DNA of 64,000 nt from Gammaproteobacteria bacterium (lineage in GTDB: Bacteria > Pseudomonadota > Gammaproteobacteria > Burkholderiales > Rhodocyclaceae). The notes under the pieces were generated by a model, which worked only from the letters and a program-made list of their open reading frames with translations, had not been told where the DNA came from and did no database searches. Positions 45,015 through 53,265 of this stretch are shown piece after piece; position 1 is the first letter of the stretch, and every line of letters begins with the position of its first letter. The stretch spans positions 62,001 through 126,000 of the forward strand of contig JAHJEO010000022.1 in NCBI GenBank assembly GCA_018825305.1. Direction: 5' to 3'. A program made the position numbers and the translations under genes.

Positions 45015-45881
45015 TCACAACAGTTCTGTGTCCGCCTGCGGCGAATCCTCGACTGCGGTGAGCGACGCCTGTTCGAGGAGGCGCAGTTCGGCCTCGCTCA
45101 GCTTGACGCGCCGCCGCGTATGACGGGGTGCCTGCGCGCCGGTAAACACCTTGCGCGGGACTTCGCCGAACAGCGCGATCACGGCGCGCACACGCTGATG
45201 CGCGAGCTCCTCCGCTCCGGGCAGGAAATCGCTGCGGCTCAATTGCCGCAGCTCCTCGCGCAGGAGATGGCGCTCCCAGCGGATCGGTTCGAGGAACAAG
45301 GCACGTAGCTCCCGACCGACCTCGCGAATCGCCGCCCTGCCCTCGTCGTCGCTCATGCGATCCTTGTGGATCAGGGTCTTGATCATGCGCACGTAGTAGT
45401 CGAACTCGACGATCGCCTCCGCCGTGGCGTAGCCGTAGGGACTGCGAAACCCGAGCTCGACGGTCTTGGGGCTGCGCGAACCCATCACGGCCAGCGACAG
45501 TCCCTTGCGCTTCAGAAGCTCGATGGCCTCCTCACGCGCCGTGATCACGCGACTCAGATGCGCGCGGATGGCGACCAGACCCTCGTACATGCGGATCAGG
45601 ATCCAGTCGGCGTAGGGGTTGTCGTTCGCCGACAGGTGCCAGATGGATTTGAGGACCGCCGCAAAGCGCCTGCCCCCGGGAATCGGCGGCAACTTGCCCG
45701 CGGCATCCGCACCACGGCCGGTAAAGATCCGATAGGCGTCCTTGGTGTGCAAGCTCATGGTGTCGGGCGTGGCATCCGCCAGTTGCCCGAGTTGGGCGTT
45801 GGCGGCGAGCGTGGCATCGGGCGCATTGGGCTCATTCGGCTCATTTCGCGCTTGCTGCAGGATTGCGTCAGGGGGTGCCAT
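45015..45881 (-). CDS. TIGR03761-type integrating-conjugative-element protein
   Basis: 288 residues. LHTKDAYRIFTGR, GRRFAAVLKSIWHLSANDNPYADW, MGSRSPKTVELGFRSPYGY and ELRALFLEPIRWERH match the TIGR03761 (PFL_4669-like) family, found beside ssb and replication genes in SPI-7/PAGI-2-type elements. The function is unknown. A charged C-terminal tail ends the protein. Same strand and module as the flanking genes. Confidence 0.82.
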   Translation of the reverse strand: MAPPDAILQQARNEPNEPNAPDATLAANAQLGQLADATPDTMSLHTKDAYRIFTGRGADAAGKLPPIPGGRRFAAVLKSIWHLSANDNPYADWILIRMYEGLVAIRAHLSRVITAREEAIELLKRKGLSLAVMGSRSPKTVELGFRSPYGYATAEAIVEFDYYVRMIKTLIHKDRMSDDEGRAAIREVGRELRALFLEPIRWERHLLREELRQLSRSDFLPGAEELAHQRVRAVIALFGEVPRKVFTGAQAPRHTRRRVKLSEAELRLLEQASLTAVEDSPQADTELL

Positions 45882-46004
45882 TGCGGACTCCGTTTCGATT
45901 GAGGGGGTTGTGGCTGCCGCGAACGGCGTGGTGGTTGCAGCGCTGTGTTGGCAGCGCTGTCGATCCGGATTTGTCGCTGCCGGGAATTCGGACAGGCAGG
46001 CGGC

Positions 46005-47456
46005 TCACGAGCGTTTCTCCGGCGGGCGTCCGGCCTGCAATGTGCCGACCAACTGTCGAATCTTGGCGCGGCGTGCGGCGACCTTGGCCTGGTGTTCCGG
46101 AGTCGCGCACTCGGCGGCAAGGCGCTGTTGCTCGACCTCGCGCTGCTGGCGCAGGATCAGTTCCTCCTCATGCCTGCGCCTGGCAGCCGCAATGCGCTGT
46201 CCCAGTTCCGGCACGAACTCGCCGGCCTGGGCTCGCCTGACCAGGCCACGCAGGTAGGCGAGCGGGCTGGTATGCACCGCTCTTGCCTGCATCCGGGCAC
46301 TCAGCTCGTCGAGCAAAGCCTGGGCTTGCGGCGCGCAGGGCTTAAGCAGGAGGAGCGCCGCCGCACGTTCTTCAGGGAGCAGGCTTTCCGGCAGGATCAG
46401 GTCACCACCACGACCTTGCGACCGACCCTCATCAGCGATGGTTTCCCTTGTGGGTGGTTGTTGTACTAAACCACGTGTACTTCCTTGTATATGTAGATTG
46501 GCGCTTTCGTCGAAACAGTGATGGCGTTTTTGTTGAATCAATTTTGGCGCTTTCGGCAAAACATGAATGTGGTAATCCCGCATACTTGTTTCGCCTTTTT
46601 GTCGACTATTGATTGTGGCAACACCGCACTCTGGCGAATACGGCAAAACAATGCGATTGGCATCGCCGGATTCATCTCCGGCCAGCCGTGCAAGCAGACA
46701 ATCCAGCCGGATTCGGGCGAGTCGTCGCGGGGGAATGCCAACGAGCACCTCTTCCCAGACTCCAACGCGTGCCAGTTCCCGACGCGCAATCTCCTGCTCG
46801 CGGCGCGTGAGGCCGATCTGCTCGGTCCACGCGCTTGCGGAACTGCCTATCCACTCCCGCAACTGCCGGCGCATCTGCAGCCGCGTCAGGTGCAGCGCGC
46901 GTGACAACAGCAGGCCGGCATGGACCCCGCCGCAGATGCCGGCCAGTGTGCGGTGATAGGCGAGTGACGGGCCCAGCAATTCCGCGACCGCGGCGCCATC
47001 AGCCCAGTCCAGACTCGCCGATGCCCTACCGATCCGATCGCTGAGCAAGGCGCCGAGCCGATCAACGCATAGTCGGAAATGCAGCCTCGCCGGGATGCCA
47101 GCGCGCTGCTCGCTGAGGATCGCCAGTTTGCGCAATACTTCGCGGGCGGTGGCTTGTTCCTTGGCGGAAAGTCCGGTTTCCATCTCCCACTGCTCGGTGG
47201 TCTTGAGGAACCAGCCGCCCGTATGGGCGATGTCGCGACCGTGGCGCGTCCAGTAGATCGATTGCGAGAGCAACAGCGCCGCCTTCACGTTCGCCGTCAG
47301 GTCCACGAGGCGACGATGAAACGCGATATGCCGTCCCAGCAGCGGCCAGAGGGTCGCCAGCGCTCGCTCCTGTTGGGCGGATTGCCATGGGTCGTCATCG
47401 GCGCTGGTTACGATTCTCGGTTCTCGGTCTCTCATGCTGGGCCTGTGCACCGTCAT
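46005..47456 (-). CDS. STY4528-like replication protein with two tandem copies of a domain
   Basis: 483 residues from ATG 47456, which overlaps the upstream stop. Two copies of one helix-rich domain occur at about 33-130 (FHRRLVDLTANVKAALLLSQ, WEMETGLSAKEQATA) and 140-240 (YHRTLAGICGGVHAGLLLSR, WTEQIGLTRREQEIA). The upstream gene encodes a third copy. The C-terminal part is charged. The family belongs to the replication/maintenance module of SPI-7-like elements; helix-turn-helix DNA binding is likely. Earlier in-frame upstream sequence is a shadow of the preceding gene. Confidence 0.8.
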   Translation of the reverse strand: MTVHRPSMRDREPRIVTSADDDPWQSAQQERALATLWPLLGRHIAFHRRLVDLTANVKAALLLSQSIYWTRHGRDIAHTGGWFLKTTEQWEMETGLSAKEQATAREVLRKLAILSEQRAGIPARLHFRLCVDRLGALLSDRIGRASASLDWADGAAVAELLGPSLAYHRTLAGICGGVHAGLLLSRALHLTRLQMRRQLREWIGSSASAWTEQIGLTRREQEIARRELARVGVWEEVLVGIPPRRLARIRLDCLLARLAGDESGDANRIVLPYSPECGVATINSRQKGETSMRDYHIHVLPKAPKLIQQKRHHCFDESANLHIQGSTRGLVQQPPTRETIADEGRSQGRGGDLILPESLLPEERAAALLLLKPCAPQAQALLDELSARMQARAVHTSPLAYLRGLVRRAQAGEFVPELGQRIAAARRRHEEELILRQQREVEQQRLAAECATPEHQAKVAARRAKIRQLVGTLQAGRPPEKRS

Positions 47457-47830
47457 CGGCGAACCGGGTTGGCGTGCGCCTGCAATGCGCGCCCTACGGC
47501 TTCGGGTCGTACCCGAAACCAAAGCTTCGCCGGCATGCCGGCGCGTCGCTCTTCGAGAAAGCCGCCGGTGCGCAAGGCTCGCCGTGCCGTTTCCTGCTCC
47601 CAGCGCGAAAGCCCGGTCTCTTCGGTCCACTCCTCCTGGGACCTGCAGAACCAGCCGCCGAATTCGGGGTCGAGCGCCTCGCTGGTCCAGATGGCCTGCG
47701 AGAGCATCAGTGCCGCCGTCACGCCACCCGTGATCGGGACCAGGCAACGGTGGAAGCTGATCGGCAGGTCGAAGACGTCGAGCAGCAGTTCGGCGGTGAT
47801 GCCCGGCGGAATCGAGGGGCGGCCGTTCAT
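47453..47830 (-). CDS. Single-domain paralogue of the STY4528-like repeat
   Basis: 125 residues. SFHRCLVPITGGVTAALMLSQ, GGWFCRSQEEWTEETGLSRWE, RRAGMPAKLWFRVRP follow the same order as each repeat of the 483-residue protein downstream. So this is a stand-alone copy of that domain. It overlaps both neighbours by 4 bases. It may form a complex with the longer protein or modulate DNA binding by it. Function inferred from paralogy only. Confidence 0.75.
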   Translation of the reverse strand: MNGRPSIPPGITAELLLDVFDLPISFHRCLVPITGGVTAALMLSQAIWTSEALDPEFGGWFCRSQEEWTEETGLSRWEQETARRALRTGGFLEERRAGMPAKLWFRVRPEAVGRALQAHANPVRR

Positions 47831-48369
47831 GGCTCATCCTCGAATTCGCGCGTCACCGCCTCAAGAACAGCGATGGAGAGGTTCGGAAACGCCTGATGCA
47901 GGCGGTAGTAGCGCACCCGCGGCTCCGGGTCCTCGATCGCCATCCATGCCCGGTAAATACGCTCGCGCAGGACGGTATCGGGAAGCGGGAAGCGGCCTGA
48001 CGGTCTCCATGCACCGCAGTCGCGGCGGCGCCTGAGCGTCACCTTGCGGCGAATCTTGAAGAGCGCGCTCATCATCTGCCAGGACGCACCATGGCGGATG
48101 AAATACGCCTCCAGCGCCTTGGCCTCATTCACCAGCGAAACCGTGCGCAGGCCCGCAGTGAGTTCGGCGGCATCAAAGGTCACGCCGATGGACAGCTCCC
48201 GCATCGTGGCCAGACGGTTCAGATCGAGTGCCGACAGTTGCCGCAGGCGCGCGAGTTGCTCGTTCGCGATGCCGGCGGCATTAAGCTCATCCGGCCTCGC
48301 CTCGGCCAGCCGCACGGCGACGTGGTTGAGCAGTACCAGGCGCACCTGTGTGTCGAGCAGCGGCAGCAT
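47827..48369 (-). CDS. DUF2857/STY4526-like replication protein
   Basis: 180 residues. VRLVLLNHVAVRLAEAR and LDLNRLATMRELSIGVTFDAAEL with a helix-turn-helix-like C-terminal region (RLRRDCGAWRPSGRFPLPD, ERIYRAWMAIE) match STY4526-like proteins (DUF2857) in SPI-7/PAGI-2-type elements. The last helices end FPNLSIAVLEAVTREFEDEP. It is translationally coupled at both ends. Probable role: replication or maintenance of the circular form. Confidence 0.78.
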   Translation of the reverse strand: MLPLLDTQVRLVLLNHVAVRLAEARPDELNAAGIANEQLARLRQLSALDLNRLATMRELSIGVTFDAAELTAGLRTVSLVNEAKALEAYFIRHGASWQMMSALFKIRRKVTLRRRRDCGAWRPSGRFPLPDTVLRERIYRAWMAIEDPEPRVRYYRLHQAFPNLSIAVLEAVTREFEDEP

Positions 48370-49880
48370 CAGGCGTCCTTCGCATCCATTCCACTGCCTG
48401 GCAAGCCGGGCGTGGAAGCCGATGTCCGAAACTCCCTGAGCAGACCGAGGAGATCCCAGCAGGCGCTGGCCGTCCGGTCATTGGCATCGACCAGCCAACC
48501 GAAGAACGCGGCATCGAACTGGAATGCATCCACCGGAGGGTCGGGCACCCGAGACGGGCTATCAGCAGCGCATGGATCGCCGGCCGCAAAACCTTCCGGC
48601 GCGGCCGCCGTTGCGGACACCAGCGTCAAGAGTTGCCAAGCCCACTGCTGGCTTGGATGCAGCGAATCTCCATGAGCCGGAATCAGCAACGCATCCATGC
48701 GGTAACCATGCGGCGCTCCTTCGTCACTGCGCAGACAATCGCTGATCCCGACAAGGCCAGCGCACAAACGCACCTGCTCGATGACCCGAGAATGAACGGC
48801 AGCGCCTTCGGTCTTGGCAGGAATCACAGCTTCTGCCTGCGTATGGCGCCGGGGAGCGGCCTTCCCTGTGTTAGCGGTGCTAACAGCAGGCTCCGCTGGC
48901 GAGACACCCAATGAAACTTGCGGCGACCGTGCCGCCGGTTCGAGTGCCATGCGCAGCTCGGCAACAGGTTCTCCGAGTACCTCGGCCAGTGCCGCCTCGC
49001 AGGCCCGGGATACCGCCGCGGCACTGAAGTTCGGCGTACGCCGATACTCGTCGGCCGTTTGGCGAAAGACCGGTTCGAAGACCGTTGCGTAGAGTTCGTC
49101 ATCGGCAAGCGATGCGCGCGTTTGCGCATAGCGCTTCATGGCATTGAGCCGGGGCTGGAGTGTCTTGACGTCCAGGCCCGAGAGATCGGCAACAGCCTCG
49201 CCCAGGATGCCCAGCCGCTCGGTGGCGAACAGGTAGTGGGCCAGCGTCGCGGTGTTGATGGCCAGACCCAGCGCCTTCATCTCTTCTTCAAGCTGTCGCA
49301 GGGAGAGTGTGTTTCCCTTCTCCGATTCGAGTCGGGCCTTGAGATCGACGACACCGCTGGCCTTGTCCCAGAAGCTCATGTCGCCGCGCTGATCGTTTTC
49401 GATGAGGTGGGCGGTGAGCACGTGACTTTCCGAGCGCCACGGCCGAAACAGAACATGGAGCTTGTGGAAACGCGGCTCCCGCGTCTCGGCCCAGAGTTGC
49501 CGGATGGCCAGCAGGCGCGTGTTGCCGCCAGCCTCGACGACGAAGTGCGACTCGCCCGGTCGGCGCGTTACGGTGAAGGGATTGCGCAGGCCGCTGGCAC
49601 GGATCGATGCCTTGATCTCGTTGAACTTGGCGTTGTTGGCCCGCCGCGGGTTGTGCTCATAGGGACGGATATCCTCCACCGAAAGCTCGATCTGACAGTC
49701 ATGGGTCGGATCGGCGTGGGCCGGCAGATCACGGGCGTTGTTGCCCAGATTGCCGACCTGCAAGGACTCGGCGACCAGACGGCGCCTCTGTTCGATGGAC
49801 GTGGGGCGCACCGATTCCTTTGCGGCGACCGCGTGATCACCCTCTGTCCGAGCGCCAGGCTGCTGCACTTCGTCACTCAC
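48369..49880 (-). CDS. parB: ParB-family partition protein
   Basis: 503 residues. The ParB domain starts at VEDIRPYEHNPRRANNAKFN, with GLRNPFTVTRRPGESHFVVEAGGNTRLLA and HLIENDQRGDMSFWDKASG. Then come a helix-turn-helix-like region and a low-complexity C-terminal part. It belongs to the integrative-element ParB class with a long C-terminal extension. It should bind centromere-like sites and work with ParA. The start overlaps parA by 8 bases. A palindrome, GTTAGCGGTGCTAAC, lies in the coding sequence around 48869-48883. Confidence 0.9.
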   Translation of the reverse strand: MSDEVQQPGARTEGDHAVAAKESVRPTSIEQRRRLVAESLQVGNLGNNARDLPAHADPTHDCQIELSVEDIRPYEHNPRRANNAKFNEIKASIRASGLRNPFTVTRRPGESHFVVEAGGNTRLLAIRQLWAETREPRFHKLHVLFRPWRSESHVLTAHLIENDQRGDMSFWDKASGVVDLKARLESEKGNTLSLRQLEEEMKALGLAINTATLAHYLFATERLGILGEAVADLSGLDVKTLQPRLNAMKRYAQTRASLADDELYATVFEPVFRQTADEYRRTPNFSAAAVSRACEAALAEVLGEPVAELRMALEPAARSPQVSLGVSPAEPAVSTANTGKAAPRRHTQAEAVIPAKTEGAAVHSRVIEQVRLCAGLVGISDCLRSDEGAPHGYRMDALLIPAHGDSLHPSQQWAWQLLTLVSATAAAPEGFAAGDPCAADSPSRVPDPPVDAFQFDAAFFGWLVDANDRTASACWDLLGLLREFRTSASTPGLPGSGMDAKDA

Positions 49881-50721
49881 GCTGGACCTCCCGTCTGGGC
49901 AACAGGTCGGCGAACACGCCTTCGAGGCTGGGAATCAACTCCCAGGCGAGCTGGTGCATGACGGTGTAGGCGCTCGGCGTCGGCCCGTCGCGCCTGCGTT
50001 CGTGACGATGTACCGGAACGCGTAGCGTCGCCGCCTCCTTGTAGGCCTTGGCATGAGGCACCACGGTTTCCAGCACGGCCACCCGGCCCTTGAGCTTGAT
50101 GAAGTCCTCGCGGATGCCGCTGGCGATGATCCTGGCATCGGCACTGCGATCCTGTCGGTAGATCACCGCCTTCATCGGCCCCAGGCTGGCGCCCAGTGCG
50201 CCGCCGGGTTCGAGGCGATCGAGCAGTTCCATGGTGCCGTCGCGAAATTCGCGGGCCGAGAGGATCTCCGGGGTGATCGGCGACACGAGGATGTCGGCGG
50301 CGAGTACCGCCGCATCCTGCAAGGGTCCGATGGCGCCCTGCGTATCGATCAGCACGCAGTCGTAGGCATCGACCACCGCCGGTGACTGAAGCGCAAAGCG
50401 CAGCCGAAAACCGCGGTCGATGCGGTTCAACAGCCAGTGCGGGAGATTGCCCTCGGGATCGTCAGAGATCACGATGTCGAGGTTCTGATACAGGGTCGCG
50501 GTGATGCACGACTTCGTGACTGCGCCGCGCACGATCACCTCGGTCAGGCCGGCAGCCGGTTTTGCTGCCGCGAGCGGAAAATATTTCGACAGCGAAGGCT
50601 GCACGTCGGCGTCGATCAAGAGGACGCGCAATCCCATGTCGGCAAGGAGCGCCCCCAGATTGGCGGTGAGCGTGGTCTTGCCGACACCCCCCTTGGTGCT
50701 GGTCACAGTGAATTTGATCAT
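49873..50721 (-). CDS. parA: ParA-family partition ATPase
   Basis: 282 residues. The deviant Walker A KGGVGKTT (10-17), LLIDADVQPSLSKYF and DCVLIDTQGAIGPL (motif with Asp) are complete, so it is an active Soj/ParA-type ATPase. It segregates or stabilises the excised circular element with ParB. In this element family ParA lies near one end of the element, here next to a sigma-like gene. Confidence 0.93.
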   Translation of the reverse strand: MIKFTVTSTKGGVGKTTLTANLGALLADMGLRVLLIDADVQPSLSKYFPLAAAKPAAGLTEVIVRGAVTKSCITATLYQNLDIVISDDPEGNLPHWLLNRIDRGFRLRFALQSPAVVDAYDCVLIDTQGAIGPLQDAAVLAADILVSPITPEILSAREFRDGTMELLDRLEPGGALGASLGPMKAVIYRQDRSADARIIASGIREDFIKLKGRVAVLETVVPHAKAYKEAATLRVPVHRHERRRDGPTPSAYTVMHQLAWELIPSLEGVFADLLPRREVQRE

Positions 50722-50782
50722 CGAATCGGCGTGGTTTCAGGTCATGGTTCAGTCATACGGAATTCCTCGGCAAAGTGTCGGA

Positions 50783-51373
50783 TCAGGGCTGCAGATAGTC
50801 ATCCAGGCCATGCAGGGCGAAGATCTTGCGGATGCGTTTGATTTCCTCGTAGAGCGTTGCGCGCGGGATTCGGAGCATTTCTGAGGCATCTTTGATGGAC
50901 AGGCCCTGTGCGCCGAGTAGTTCGCATAGACGCCGCTGCTCGGGCGTGAGCCGGCTCATGACCTCCGTAACGTCGATACGAATGTCAGCCGGATCGAACG
51001 ACTCTTGCCCACCCGACTCGCGACCCTGTTCGGCATCGACCAGATCGGCATAGGTAGGTGCGTCCTCGGAGTCACCCACCGTATCGTCCAGGGAAACGGT
51101 TTCCTGGTCGCCCCGTCGCTTGTCGGTCTCCCGCTCGCGCGCCAGATCGATCAGCTTGTTGCGCACGACCCGCGCCATGTAGGCGATGGGCGGACCGCCC
51201 GGGTCGGGGACTAGCTGCTGACGCACTTCAAGCCAGTGCATCAGGCATTCCTGCAGGAGGTCGTCGAATTCCTCCCGATACAGACTTCGTGACCGCCGGC
51301 GGAATTCTCCGATGAGTTTTTTGGTGACCGCAATCTCCCAGCCCTGTAGACCATTGCCCTGTTTGAGCGCCAT
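50783..51373 (-). CDS. RNA polymerase sigma-factor-like protein
   Basis: 196 residues. A region-2-like segment (YREEFDDLLQECLMHWLEVRQQL, IAYMARVVRNKLIDLARERET) and a C-terminal region-4-like HTH (VMSRLTPEQRRLCELLGAQGLSIKDASEMLRIPRATLYEEIKRI) match small ECF-type sigma factors. It could direct transcription of element genes. The gene is upstream of parA with a 61-bp gap and its leader has a strong hairpin at the ribosome-binding site. Confidence 0.8.
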   Translation of the reverse strand: MALKQGNGLQGWEIAVTKKLIGEFRRRSRSLYREEFDDLLQECLMHWLEVRQQLVPDPGGPPIAYMARVVRNKLIDLARERETDKRRGDQETVSLDDTVGDSEDAPTYADLVDAEQGRESGGQESFDPADIRIDVTEVMSRLTPEQRRLCELLGAQGLSIKDASEMLRIPRATLYEEIKRIRKIFALHGLDDYLQP

Positions 51374-51377
51374 GGCG

Positions 51378-51404
51378 CCCCCCTTTCGTCAGATGAAAGG
51401 GGGG
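51378..51404 (-). promoter_or_regulatory. Hairpin covering the ribosome-binding site of the sigma-like gene
   Basis: Perfect 10-bp arms (CCCCCCTTTC and GAAAGGGGGG) with a 7-base loop at 51378-51404. The AAAGGGGGG strand on the RNA is the ribosome-binding site, 6 bases from the ATG. This would lower translation unless opened, the same theme as the leaders at 41.9-44.0 kb, but without a terminator half. Confidence 0.6.
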
Positions 51405-51763
51405 CAATGTGACCAATGGCGTTGGGTATTTAGCTAAATGGCATCGAAATAGATATATCCATATGACCTAGGACATAGTCGCCGACAGTTTTGAAGGCAA
51501 TTCCGTATTCATGAGTCAATGCCTGATAAGGCCGCTCATTTAGGGAAACTGATGTTCGCTCCACTAAGGGCCAACCGAAGAAGGACACCAGTAGCCCGTT
51601 AAGCCGTTGACGTGGCGCCAGTCACAGGAGGGTTCGAGAACGCGGTGTGACGTCCCTGCACTGGCTGGAAGGGGTGAGATGCGAGCTATGCCCTAGACAT
51701 GTACCAAACGATCATCGTCAAGACTATTTGGCAGACAACGAAGTGCACTCCACCTGAGAAGCG
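51405..51763. other. Divergent intergenic region between sigma-like and excisionase genes
   Basis: No supported gene. The stretch is more AT-rich than its flanks near 51420-51540. It probably holds the promoters of both divergent transcription units, and could hold an excisionase operator. I found no certain promoter or repeat. Confidence 0.45.
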
Positions 51764-52093
51764 ATGCGAACGCTGACACTCCAAGAAGCCGCAAGGCTCC
51801 TCCACATACATCCGATCACGTTGCTTCGGAAAGCACAGTCTGGAGAAGTCCCGGCGGCGAAGCCTGGGAAATGCTGGGTATTTATTGATATTGACCTTGT
51901 CGACTATTTGCGTTCAAACTACAGGCGGCAAGCGTCGAAAGATAGCGTTAGAAAGGAGGCCAATGAATGGCTATCTATCGACCTAAAGAGTCGTCGCTCT
52001 GGTGGCTTGACGTCACCATCGGCGGACGACGAATACGCGAAAGCACTGGGACTGAAGACCGGAGAAAAGCTCAGGAATACCACGACAAGCTAA
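51764..52093 (+). CDS. Excisionase-like helix-turn-helix protein
   Basis: 109 residues. The opening MRTLTLQEAARLLHIHPITLLRKAQSGEVPAAKPGKCWVF is the MerR/Xis-like HTH of recombination directionality factors. The C-terminal 45 residues overlap the integrase gene in another frame by 127 bases. It probably binds the attachment site and promotes excision with the integrase. Such a large xis-int overlap is common in this group of tyrosine recombinase modules and ensures linked translation. Confidence 0.82.
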   Translation: MRTLTLQEAARLLHIHPITLLRKAQSGEVPAAKPGKCWVFIDIDLVDYLRSNYRRQASKDSVRKEANEWLSIDLKSRRSGGLTSPSADDEYAKALGLKTGEKLRNTTTS

Positions 52094-53073
52094 AGGCTCA
52101 GATTTGGGAACAGCAGCGACTAGGGACCAAACGCCGATACACATGGCGTGAAGCTGTGGTCCGCTACATCCGCGAAGCTGAGGCTGAACGCAAGGCGTCG
52201 ATTGAGAACGACCGGCATGCATTACGTTGGCTCGATACCTATCTCGGCGGCAAATATCTCGACGAGATCGACAAAGCGGTGGTGAGTACGCTTATTGCTG
52301 AAAGGCAAAAGCCGTACATCCGCATCTACAAGAGCGGGCAAGAGCGCGAATGCACACCGGGGCCTGATACGGTCAATCGATTTCTGACGACGTTCCGGGC
52401 CGCACTCAACAAAGCTCGGGATGAGTGGGAATGGATCGACAGAGTACCGAAGATCAAGGCACTCAAGGGAGCCAAGAGCCGCATTCGTTGGATTTCAAGA
52501 GAGGACGCCGACAAGCTCATAAGCCACCTGCCGAAGCACTTGGCAGCAATGGCAGAGTTCAGTTTGCAGACGGGTCTCAGAAGGGCCAACGTGACGCATC
52601 TGGAATGGTCGCAGGTAGATTTGGTGAGAAAGACAGCTTGGGTTCTTGGCGAAAATACCAAGAACGGCAAAGCACTTGCGGTACCACTGAGCGACAAGGC
52701 AATAGAAATTCTGCAGGCCCAAAAAGCCTTGCAGGAAGAAGACGAGACAGAGCGCGACGAACCCTTGCGCTGGGTCTTTGCCAAGGCGGGGCGACCGGTC
52801 CATCAGACAAGTACCCGTGCGTGGCGTGAAGCACTGATTAGGGCTGAAATATGCGATTTTTGCTGGCACGACCTCAGGCACACCTGGGCAAGCTGGCACG
52901 TGCAGAACGGAACACCTCTGCACGTCCTGCAGGAGCTTGGGGGGTGGTCGTCGCTCAAGATGGTGCAGCGGTACGCCCATCTAAGCGGAGAGCACTTGCG
53001 GCACTGGATCGACCGGCCGAAATTGCAGCTTGCGGCGGACAACGAGAACCTACGAACCGGAACGTCTGGCTAG
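51967..53073 (+). CDS. int: Tyrosine-type site-specific integrase
   Basis: 368 residues; ATG 51967 opens with MAIYRPKESSLWWLDVTIGG, a typical N-terminal arm. Catalytic set: Arg in TGLRRANVTHLEW, HDLRHTWASWHVQ, His/Trp in GGWSSLKMVQRYAHL with the nucleophile Tyr in RYAHL. It belongs to the phage-like integrases that use tRNA genes. It ends 89 bases before the tRNA-Val 3' half, so it very probably acts at that site. It is assigned to the integrative element on its left, on attachment-site geometry. Confidence 0.88.
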   Translation: MAIYRPKESSLWWLDVTIGGRRIRESTGTEDRRKAQEYHDKLKAQIWEQQRLGTKRRYTWREAVVRYIREAEAERKASIENDRHALRWLDTYLGGKYLDEIDKAVVSTLIAERQKPYIRIYKSGQERECTPGPDTVNRFLTTFRAALNKARDEWEWIDRVPKIKALKGAKSRIRWISREDADKLISHLPKHLAAMAEFSLQTGLRRANVTHLEWSQVDLVRKTAWVLGENTKNGKALAVPLSDKAIEILQAQKALQEEDETERDEPLRWVFAKAGRPVHQTSTRAWREALIRAEICDFCWHDLRHTWASWHVQNGTPLHVLQELGGWSSLKMVQRYAHLSGEHLRHWIDRPKLQLAADNENLRTGTSG

Positions 53074-53103
53074 TTACGTCACGTTTTAGCCATAGGAAGC
53101 AAA

Positions 53104-53125
53104 AAAACCGCCCGAAGGCGGTTTG
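53104..53125 (-). terminator. Terminator downstream of the tRNA-Val half
   Basis: AAACCGCC-TTCG-GGCGGTTT stem (8 bp, UUCG-type tetraloop) followed by T7 on the minus strand. It lies 37 bases beyond the tRNA CCA end, so it is likely the native terminator of tRNA-Val transcription or of the prophage late operon. The plus-strand reading also gives a hairpin after int, but with a weak T-tract. Confidence 0.8.
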
Positions 53126-53161
53126 ATTGGTGCTGCAACTTATTGATTTCCTACCGTAATT

Positions 53162-53206
53162 TGGTAGGCGCGATTGGACTCGAACCAACGACCCCCACCA
53201 TGTCAA
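53162..53206 (-). other. 3' half of tRNA-Val(GAC): attachment site
   Basis: 45 bases on the minus strand, from TTGACATGGTGG through GTTCGAGTCC to CGCGCCTACCA, correspond to the anticodon loop (GAC), T arm, acceptor strand and CCA of a tRNA-Val as I recall the betaproteobacterial sequence. Upstream (higher coordinates) the sequence departs from a tRNA at the anticodon loop, so there is no 5' half and no functional tRNA here. That breakpoint is where tyrosine recombinases cross over. CCA faces the integrase; the prophage tail genes begin on the other side. Confidence 0.75.
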
Positions 53207-53265
53207 TTATAGGGTTTGCTAATGATGGCAAGCCTCGTCGAGAACTGCGGCTGTTCTGTGTGGCA

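Noticed and set aside
47457-47837. Upstream extension of the STY4528-like gene to a 610-residue protein
   Set aside because: The extra 127 residues are a frame-shifted reading of the overlapping 125-residue paralogue; the ATG at 47456 overlaps its stop in the module's usual style.
51764-53073. Integrase/excisionase as the prophage's own integration module
   Set aside because: The attachment half lies between integrase and tail genes; a prophage integrase should be on the same side of the attachment site as its late genes, so it is better assigned to the element on the left.
53140-53240. Complete tRNA gene
   Set aside because: Only the 3' half is present; there is no 5' acceptor strand, D arm or 5' anticodon stem.
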